Positions 57,330 to 64,000 of a stretch of DNA of 64,000 bases are shown here, piece by piece. The translations under genes and the position numbers were made by a program. This DNA is from Drosophila persimilis (Eukaryota; Arthropoda; Insecta; Diptera; Drosophilidae): the NCBI RefSeq assembly GCF_003286085.1, contig NW_020825294.1, positions 2,852,001-2,916,000 of the forward strand. The letters run 5' to 3'. The first letter of the stretch is position 1; each line of letters begins with the position of its first letter. The notes under the pieces are model-generated. The model saw only the letters and a list, made by a program, of their open reading frames with translations, had not been told where the DNA came from and searched no databases.

Positions 57330-57919
57330 TCAGGCCCTACTCAATCGTCCATTCAGTTGCATGTGAGCCAGAGGCTTTGACTGGTGCTGAAAAACGAGCT
57401 GCATGCGGAAGATGCATTGCGGTAGGAGTTCGGGCAGGACTTTTTCGTTCAAATAGGCGCGGGTCAGGGTGTAGTTGAAGTTCTGTCGAAGAGTTCGTAA
57501 TGCAGAAACTTGAATACATATCCTGAAGGTTAACTTACCGCCTTAATGGGACATGCGGGTCTCGTATTGACAAATGAGGCATAACTGTTGTAGAATACTC
57601 TGACAAATCGATTCTTGTACCCATTACTGATCATTTGACAGACATTCAATTTGACATCGAAGAGCCGCACCTCCGGCAGTCGAGGACGACTGATGTTCAT
57701 TGATGACCGCATCGTGATTTCGTTTACTGTTTTGTTGAAAATCAAGTGTCCCGATAGATAGCTGCGGTTCTGCTCCTGCTCGACGTAGGCACTTTGAGAG
57801 ACGATTATCCCGGGATCATCGACAGCGAAGCTGAACAGATCCACCTGCAGCACATAGGAGGCAAGGCAGCAGCCGAAATATCCCCCGACAGCGAGTAGAT
57901 ATAGACGAAGAAGCACCAT
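57330..57919 (-). CDS. DUF1091 (DM8) secreted protein, cluster copy F
   Basis: Two exons, 57919-57539 and 57482-57330, with a 56-bp phase-0 intron (AAGGCG|GTAAGT; CGACAG|AACTTC). The ATG at 57919 starts a signal peptide (MVLLRLYLLAVGGYFGCCLA); the open frame continues upstream but without family features. The 177-residue product has E-Q-N-R-S-Y-L-S, L-F-D-V-K-L-N-V-C-Q-M-I, N-R-F-V-R-V-F-Y-N, R-P-A-C-P-I-K-A, then N-F-N-Y-T-L, E-K-V-L-P-E-L-L-P-Q-C-I-F-R and M-Q-L-N-G-R-L. It is diverged from B-E: the P-F-G/P-L-G turn reads P-Q-C, adding a cysteine. Confidence 0.85.
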
Positions 57920-60900
57920 CTGTTCCACTTGATAACTGGCTGGCTGCACTGACAGAACTACGATTAAAATGGAGGGGACCGTGCGACTCCATTGTGCCCG
58001 GCAATTATCCGCTGCGATGGCGGAGGCAGGCCCTAATGGCTTTTTAAATGGTGTCGTCTGGTCCAAATTGCCACAATCTCTCAATATGTCAACAATACGT
58101 ATTCATACTCGTGTACTCGTATACATACATTCATAATTTCTGCCAGCTTGTTTTTGTAAATTTTTTTTGGGTCTTTGAGGCGCTTTCAAAAAATACATTC
58201 GTATGCACTAAAGTAAAATGAAAATGTTTCACGTGTGGCAGGATTGAGAGTTGAGAAAGCGGCTAAGTACATACAAATGAAAAAGGGTACAGAAAAAAAG
58301 AAAAACCTAAAAGAGAAATGAAAACGAGTAAAAAGGGAAAAGAAAGCAAAAGGAAATGGTATATCAATGAGGGTACTGACGGTGATTGTACCCTGTTTTC
58401 TGAAACTACAAGAGAATAAAATAACATTAGCTATAATCATATATGGAGGATGGATAGTGCCCCGCTTCGTTCGACCAATAACTAAAATACAAAGTATAAT
58501 ACATGAATAGAGCTCAAAGACTGTAAAAAGATTAAATGATGTTCAAAAGAGAACACCTTTAAAACTCTTATGTAGAGTACTATTGTGTCTAGTATACCTT
58601 ATGGCATACCCCTTCTAAAGTACAGAAAACGCAACCCAAAGGATGTCAACAGAAATGTTAATAACACCAGTGCACCGCCAACGCAATCGCCATTGCCTTT
58701 GCCTTTGCCAAGTGCTGCTCCCAGCCAGGTTGGGGATGGGGAACGCAGCTGTGAATAAGGATAAGGATAAGGATGAGTAGGAGCTGAGTATGAGGATGTG
58801 CCTGGTGCCTGGTGCCCACTGAGGCAAAAACAGTGGCCGTAAAACAGAAAATGCAAAGCGCAGCAGCCGCAGCAGCCAGTAAAGTGAAGAAGCAGCCCGT
58901 CTGACGGCCCAGTCGAGTGTAGTTCAAACATCACACCTACCGTTGAGCGTCTACCGTCTGGGATCTGGGATCTGGAGGGTCTAGAGTCTCGTCTGCAGAT
59001 GGAGCTGTGGTCCATATTATGTAAACATTTGCAGGGTTTCAATTTTTTTTGTAGCCTGTCTTCTTCCTGCCCCTCCTCTTTGATTCACACTGGGGCTGTG
59101 CCGTGGGGGCCACAATTTGTTTTGTAGCCGGCTTTTGTCGGATTCCCCGGGCACCAACGCACTCAATCGAATACGTGTGGGGGTTTTAGCCCGACAAGTC
59201 AGAGATGAACTGTTTTTGCCTTTAATTCTTGGTGGTATTTTGCGCCAGTGGAAACAGTCGAAAGCCCTCAACAAGAATCAACAACTTGATGAAATATTAA
59301 TTCGATTGAATGGATTTTCATCACGTGCAATTATTTTGAAAAAGTGAAAAACAAACTAATTTTCGCATTTTCAAATAGCAATTTCCCTAAGTGACCAATT
59401 TGTTTGAATGCAATTAAAACCACCGAGGACTCGTACGAGTAGGTCCACCGCCTTTCCGACATTTCCATTTGCATGACAAAGTCGTTGGTTCTTCTAACGC
59501 GTTAACCATCGTACTGAAAACTTTTGTTGCGTTGCACTTTAAATATACATATCGCCATATTTGTTATGCAAATTTGTGCAATTTTCATTCATTCGCCCCC
59601 CTCCGCCCCGCCCGCCACATGCGGATTGAGAAAAGCAGAGCAGGCAGCCCTAATTAGGCTTTTGTGAGCGTGTGAGGGCTCATTTCATATGCAAATTGCA
59701 GTCGATTGGTTTCGCATTACATAATTAATAATTCAATGAGAATGCATGTCAATCACACGCACGAGTACAGCCGCAGCCACAGCCACAGCCACACCCACAC
59801 CCACACCCATCTAGTAACGAGGAGACGGCAGAGACCACCACTTAGAGGACCTGGCAAATTGTGGTTCTGTGGTTCTCATACACCGAATAGTTTTACCAAC
59901 TGCTGGGTGTGAATATTCACAAGTACGGGCTACTCGGAGCACCTCTTGCCGCAGTTTCCATGGGTCTACTGAATTATTACTGGACCTACCATAACATTTT
60001 CCATACCTTGGGGGTATACTTATAGAAATTTCAGTATATGGCACATTTGCAATAGTTTCGACAGGTCAGGACAGAGGTATACTTATGGAAATTGCTGCCT
60101 TTCTGCACAAGAATAGGTCATCCCGGTGTCCTGCCAGCGAATATAATATGTACTTGTAATATATGTATTTGTCCCACAAGTACGTTTCCGATCCAAACTG
60201 AGTGAATGATCCAACAGTTTGGTTGCTATTTGTGTCCCCAATTTGTTGACTTCTCCTCAAAATAAAACCTACACGTATACAATGGTCTTTGGAATCTGGA
60301 AATTGTGTGTGGGCGCATCTATAAATAGGGGCGCAGCCTCAAGGCCTATTATTTTTTGTGCAATCAATAAATTTTACAGTCGAGTGCACAGGTGCTGCCG
60401 CATTTGGTAGGCACTGGAGGGGCAACAGCTGAACAGCCTTATGGCACTTTGGAGCCATTGGAGCCTCATTGGAAGATGTGGCACCGACTCCTCCTGCAAT
60501 CCTTTAATTTGTTTCATTTGTGATTTCGTTTAAGCCACGAATTTTCGGCTGCTTCTTAAGCATATTACAGAAGTTGCACCGCGCCTCTCCCCCTAGATCT
60601 CAAGTGGCCCCCTCATGTCAGCAAACACTCGTTAAAAATCACTTAAAATTCCATCATCATAAATTTGTCAAAAATTGCACACTCGTTCGCTTCACGATGT
60701 GCGCTCGAAGCTCGAAGCTCAGAGCGGCAGCCTTAAAGTGTCGACATTAATGCCGTCTTTTGTCTACTATCCACAGTTCCGTTTCCCCAGCCCCCAGGGG
60801 GGTTCTGGTATATGTTTTTCACTTCAACTTCATTTTCCGCAGACGAATGTCTTAGTTTGCCAAATTGTTTCTGTGGAAAATCGTCATTTACAAAATGCCA

Positions 60901-61662
60901 TTTCAAGGTCACAGAGAACTTTATTTCGTTGTTTTTAGCACATGTTTCACAACAATTTTTGTTCCATTTGTTCGGTCATTGGAACTTCAAGATACCGTCA
61001 AATGAATCAATCGTGACTCAATCTTTAATTTCTACCGTCACTTCTGACTTTCTTAATCACTATACTGTCGTAATAAAAACTTTATAGATAGGAGAAATCA
61101 AAAATCTGAGTACATAAGCTCATAATTACTTACTTTTCAGTCGCCTATATTGACTGATGGCACTTCAATATTTGTGTAGATTATGATATTTTTCAATTAA
61201 ATATTAGGTATTTTATTGACTGATTGAGAGATAATTTCTGTGGGGGATCTACATATCAGATGGCCTTCACAAATGGTACCTTGCAAGGCGTGAAAATCTC
61301 TCTTAGAACTAGTAGTAGAGAGAAAACTCGCTCTGTCCTGCTAAGCCACACTGTGAAACTTAGGGAAAATTGATTTTTTAAACAGAACTGCGATATTCCA
61401 AGCATTTTAAATTGGTGTGAGCGACTCCATAGTCAGGAGCTTGTTCGGTGGATATTTTCCCACTCAAAATTGTATAAATAAATGTATATGATTTTCTTAT
61501 GGTAAATGGTTTGGCTTAATGGCTGCCTAGTCGGTGTTTTCAGCACACACTGATTTGTTAGAGGAAGCTTAAATGACGCACAATCGAAATGCAAGTGCCT
61601 GGGCCACACTTTGTGCATTTTAAACGTGGATCTCTTAGCGGAGCCCTCCAGTGTATGACCCT
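57920..61662. other. non-coding stretch
   Basis: No supportable gene. Features seen are GCCTTT repeats (58692-58710), GGATAA repeats (58758-58775), a CAGCCACAGCCACA/CACCCACA run (59772-59808), two copies of a GTATACTTATRGAAATT block (60013 and 60075), and a dispersed TGCTAAGCCACACTG motif at 61339. ORFs on either strand are short and domain-free. Confidence 0.5.
61339..61356 (+). repeat. copy of dispersed TGCTAAGCYACWCTG motif
   Basis: Reads CTGCTAAGCCACACTGTG; this copy lacks the GAGAGAG tail. Confidence 0.55.
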
Positions 61663-61800
61663 CTAAAAGATCTTGCGTATGAGTTTTGGAATATAGCGTA
61701 TCAAGGCACAGGCCACGGCAAATAACAAAATATTCCCCTTAACCTCCTTTTTGGCCAGCGCTTCGATGTCACGCATATCGGGGTGCAAATCGCGCATCAT
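61663..61800 (-). CDS. 45-residue single-pass membrane protein, TOM5-like
   Basis: On the minus strand an ATG-ATG start (61800) opens 45 codons: MMRDLHPDMRDIEALAKKEV, a hydrophobic helix (residues 24-34, I-L-L-F-A-V-A-C-A-L-I), then R-Y-I-P-K-L-I-R-K-I-F and TAG. The acidic/basic N-terminus, a helix starting near residue 22, and the R-Y-I-P-K-L-I-R-K end match the layout of animal TOM5 (helix then L-L-R-x-T-P-x-I-L-K-K-L). TOM5 is a small subunit of the mitochondrial outer-membrane import complex. A 59-bp intron in the leader (61814-61872; donor AAAC|GTAAGT, acceptor TTCTGCAG|TTC) lies 13 nt before the ATG and confirms a processed transcript. Gene reality is more secure than the TOM5 name. 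The promoter is shared with the divergent ORF at 62235. Confidence 0.65.
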   Translation of the reverse strand: MMRDLHPDMRDIEALAKKEVKGNILLFAVACALIRYIPKLIRKIF

Positions 61801-61873
61801 CTTGATTGTAGAACTGCAGAATATTTGAAGGTTCGTCAACATTCACAATGATATTTTTTTAGTTTAACTTACG

Positions 61874-62234
61874 TTTAAAGTTTTATTTGAATTCAATTTT
61901 AGTTAGTTAGTTACCGGAGCTGTTTGGTTTCCGACTGTCGAGAAACTTTGACGCGTAAAACAGGGCTGCGTTAAAATACTATTTCCACCAAATTGCAAAA
62001 CAGTGTTTTCTACTAAATTTACTATGGAAATTGTCCAAGAATGATTTCTTTTGATTTTTTTGGTATTAAAATAGACGCACTATGAAGAAAATGATTTAGC
62101 TTATTCCCATTTTTCTGCAACTTGTGTGGTCACACTGGTGTGCAGTGAACAGCTGACTGGCAGAATCTATTCTATGTAAATAAATATGTAAATTTATGTA
62201 TATTTGCCTGAAATAATTAAAAAGTCTTTTGACC
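61874..62234. promoter_or_regulatory. divergent promoter with core-promoter Motif 1
   Basis: TGGTCACACTG at 62127-62137 matches Drosophila core-promoter Motif 1 (YGGTCACACTR), typical of housekeeping genes. To the left lies the leader exon of the TOM5-like gene (donor at 61872), and to the right the ATG at 62235. The arrangement suggests a bidirectional housekeeping promoter. Confidence 0.55.
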
Positions 62235-62360
62235 ATGCTGCGCATACGAATTAGGTTTGCTGAGAAGAGCTTCCGAACTTTGTCTTTGGTTCGCGTCCGC
62301 TCCACATCCTTGCCTGGCCCTCCCGAATCGCGTAGCCTCCGAGAACCTATTTTTCTCTGA
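62235..62360 (+). CDS. short ORF with mitochondrial-presequence-like N-terminus, possibly truncated
   Basis: An ATG about 100 bp downstream of Motif 1 opens 41 codons: MLRIRIRFAEKSFRTLSLVR, then VRSTSLPGPPESRSLREPIFL and TGA. The arginine-rich, acid-poor amphipathic start with an RSTS-like cleavage context resembles a mitochondrial targeting peptide. After the stop the same frame stays open for 50 more codons (GPSNKQFGNEDLACLC... to ...WTPGTVLFPIC). This suggests a premature stop, stop-codon readthrough, or a splice I could not place; the only phase-compatible intron would be about 33 bp, which is too short. I do not recognise the product. Confidence 0.4.
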   Translation: MLRIRIRFAEKSFRTLSLVRVRSTSLPGPPESRSLREPIFL

Positions 62361-62700
62361 ACAGGGCCATCTAATAAACAGTTCGGTAACGAGGATTTGG
62401 CTTGTCTATGCAGCCATCCACAACACATGCCACAGACAGTTGTCATGGGTTCGAGCGAATGCAACAAAGGCGCTAGGAAATGGACACCTGGCACTGTCCT
62501 GTTTCCTATTTGTTAAGATGGTTCACACAATTCTTCTATTAGGTAAAAAAAGCTGTATAAGTAGCAATAAGAATTTAATCCATTAAATTTAGTTAAGATA
62601 CAAATAATTCATTCAAAGAAATAAGAAAAGAAAAGAAAAGGAACAAGCCGTTAGCTACTTCGAACAGTCTCCAAGTCGCTCGATCGTCTAGGGAATATTG

Positions 62701-63837
62701 TTATATTGTAATATTGGTGTTTTTAATGGCTTTGAGCACCACTTCATTTAAGACGTCCTTGCGTCCACTTATTGGATGCACAATGCGAATGAAACGCACA
62801 CGCCGGCTCCTGAAACGGATATCCTGCCGGGGCTCGGAGGCTGTAAGTTTGATATTTCCGACGCCATCCCAGTTGGTCATGTCACAAGAGATCTCCACGG
62901 TGCAGTTGAGCGTGATGTTTTTTTGAGTACTTTCGACTAAAATGTTATTGATTATGCACCAGAACGGCATCTTGATTACGGTCTCATTATTGTTGACCAT
63001 GCAACAAGTCTGCCAATCGTTTGAGGCCAGGTCTAGGCCTGGACAAACCCCGGTACGGAATTCCAGATCCAACGGACTGAGAGCTTTCTCGATGGCGTCG
63101 AGTATTGTCTCCGGGTCGAAGATACCAGAGGGACGCACCACAAGCATCAGGTCTCGGACAGAAATCAGAGGGAGACGTACGAGCGAGATCACCGACTTGA
63201 TGTCCACGCAAGGATTGTGGCGACTCCATTTGCACACCGCTTCAAAGATATTCCCTTCGTAGGCAAGGAAAGTGTCCCGTTGCAGGACTTCCTCCAGCAA
63301 TTCCTTGGACAGCGTTTGGAAGGAGTCGTGCTCTAGCAGTAAGTATCCTTTTTTGCACATGAAATCTAGGCATTTCGTGGCCAGCTCTACAAGATTGAAT
63401 ACGCGCGCAGTATCCAGTATTGTGCAGACGTTGCTGACGGCCAGATTCTTCTGCAGGTGACTGTCTATGTTCACCTCGACTTCCACCAAGCCATACATAT
63501 TGGCCAAACCGAGCACTTTGAAGATTTCATCCACCTCCAGTGTGGATAGTGGCAGAGTGCCAGTGTAAAGGAAGCGCAGGATTACTTTGAATGCCTCCAG
63601 CGGCGCCTCCAGCCAAATCTGATCATCTGACTCGCACATGCCACCGGAGAGCAGTTCACGGAAGTACTGACTGCGACATATTAGAATCATGCGGTGCGCC
63701 GGCAGGCGCTGATCCTCCACAATAAACGCTACGTCCGAGTAGAGCTCGTTCATGAAGAGACTGTTCAAATCAAGAGCCAACAATATGTCGCCCAAGTTAC
63801 GGTCGAAGGGGACTGAAGAGAGTGCGCGTCTATTCAT
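62701..63837 (-). CDS. BTBD9-like BTB/BACK protein, intronless, C-terminally short
   Basis: A single 378-codon exon. Residues about 26-130 form a BTB domain (LYSDVAFIVEDQRLPAHRMI, then RSQYFRELLSGGM, then LEAFKVILRFLYTGTLPLS). Residues 133-240 form a BACK domain (SNVCTILDTARVFNLVELAT, SFQTLSKELLEEVLQRDTFL, CKWSRHN, SLVRLPLISVRDLMLVVRPS, GIFDPETILDAIE). Residues about 275-370 resemble one discoidin (F5/8C)-like domain (W-Q-T-C-C, C-T-V-E-I-S-C-D-M, R-R-V-R-F-I-R-I-V-H). This order is that of BTBD9, a CUL3 substrate-adaptor-type protein, but BTBD9 proteins are usually around 600-720 residues with two such C-terminal domains. The lack of introns and the shortening suggest a retro-derived, diverged paralogue. 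Confidence 0.85.
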   Translation of the reverse strand: MNRRALSSVPFDRNLGDILLALDLNSLFMNELYSDVAFIVEDQRLPAHRMILICRSQYFRELLSGGMCESDDQIWLEAPLEAFKVILRFLYTGTLPLSTLEVDEIFKVLGLANMYGLVEVEVNIDSHLQKNLAVSNVCTILDTARVFNLVELATKCLDFMCKKGYLLLEHDSFQTLSKELLEEVLQRDTFLAYEGNIFEAVCKWSRHNPCVDIKSVISLVRLPLISVRDLMLVVRPSGIFDPETILDAIEKALSPLDLEFRTGVCPGLDLASNDWQTCCMVNNNETVIKMPFWCIINNILVESTQKNITLNCTVEISCDMTNWDGVGNIKLTASEPRQDIRFRSRRVRFIRIVHPISGRKDVLNEVVLKAIKNTNITI

Positions 63838-64000
63838 ATTCGTTACTAGATTTCTCTGTGTGTTTGGACAGTGTGTTTTATTGATTTATCTTTCCGTATT
63901 CCGTATATTCTGTTACTTACTTACTTTTTCCCTCAGAAATTAATTTTTGTAAGCACAATTTAATGTCACTCTTTTCAATGTTAACTTGGCTGTGATAAAA
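63838..64000 (-). other. upstream flank of the BTBD9-like gene
   Basis: AT-rich sequence to the window edge, with no coding signal. It probably holds the leader and promoter of the minus-strand BTBD9-like gene. Confidence 0.4.

Overview
This is a eukaryotic, AT-rich and mostly non-coding window from a Drosophila genome. Three things point there: spliceosomal introns of 56-67 bp, a DINE-1/SGM-type Helitron-like element, and a tandem array of DUF1091 (DM8) secreted-protein genes, a family expanded in flies. The SGM-like element and several short dispersed repeats suggest the obscura group; that placement is inference. No prokaryotic features, tRNA, rRNA or CRISPR array were seen.

Layout. 1-25082 is gene-poor: low-complexity A-rich and T-rich islands, a three-unit minisatellite (3293-3650), a dispersed-repeat cluster (8290-8900) and the Helitron-like element (about 15241-16400). 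It probably lies in long introns of a minus-strand gene. I place that gene's signal-peptide exon at 25083-25146, and a 33-nt microexon of matching phase at 12865-12897. 26849-30915 is an old transposon with inverted arms of about 470 bp. It sits between a putative minus-strand promoter/leader (25147-26850) and a putative plus-strand leader (30916-33064, ending in a strong splice donor), as if inserted between two divergent promoters.

37.1-41.3 kb is compact and coding. It holds an intronless ABHD4/5-like (pummelig-like) paralogue with altered catalytic motifs, then three small genes that look like one divergent, undescribed family of C-terminally membrane-anchored proteins (38229-39173 minus, 39364-40375 plus, 40436-41275 minus). 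47801-48133 encodes a short coiled-coil protein. 50.6-57.9 kb is a head-to-tail minus-strand cluster of five intact DUF1091 genes and one pseudogene, interspersed with small inverted-repeat elements. 61.6-63.8 kb has a 45-residue TOM5-like membrane protein, a divergent short ORF behind a core-promoter Motif 1 site, and an intronless BTBD9-like BTB/BACK gene.

All protein identities come from reading motifs without database searches. Coordinates of splice junctions were derived by hand from consensus sites, frame and conserved intron length.
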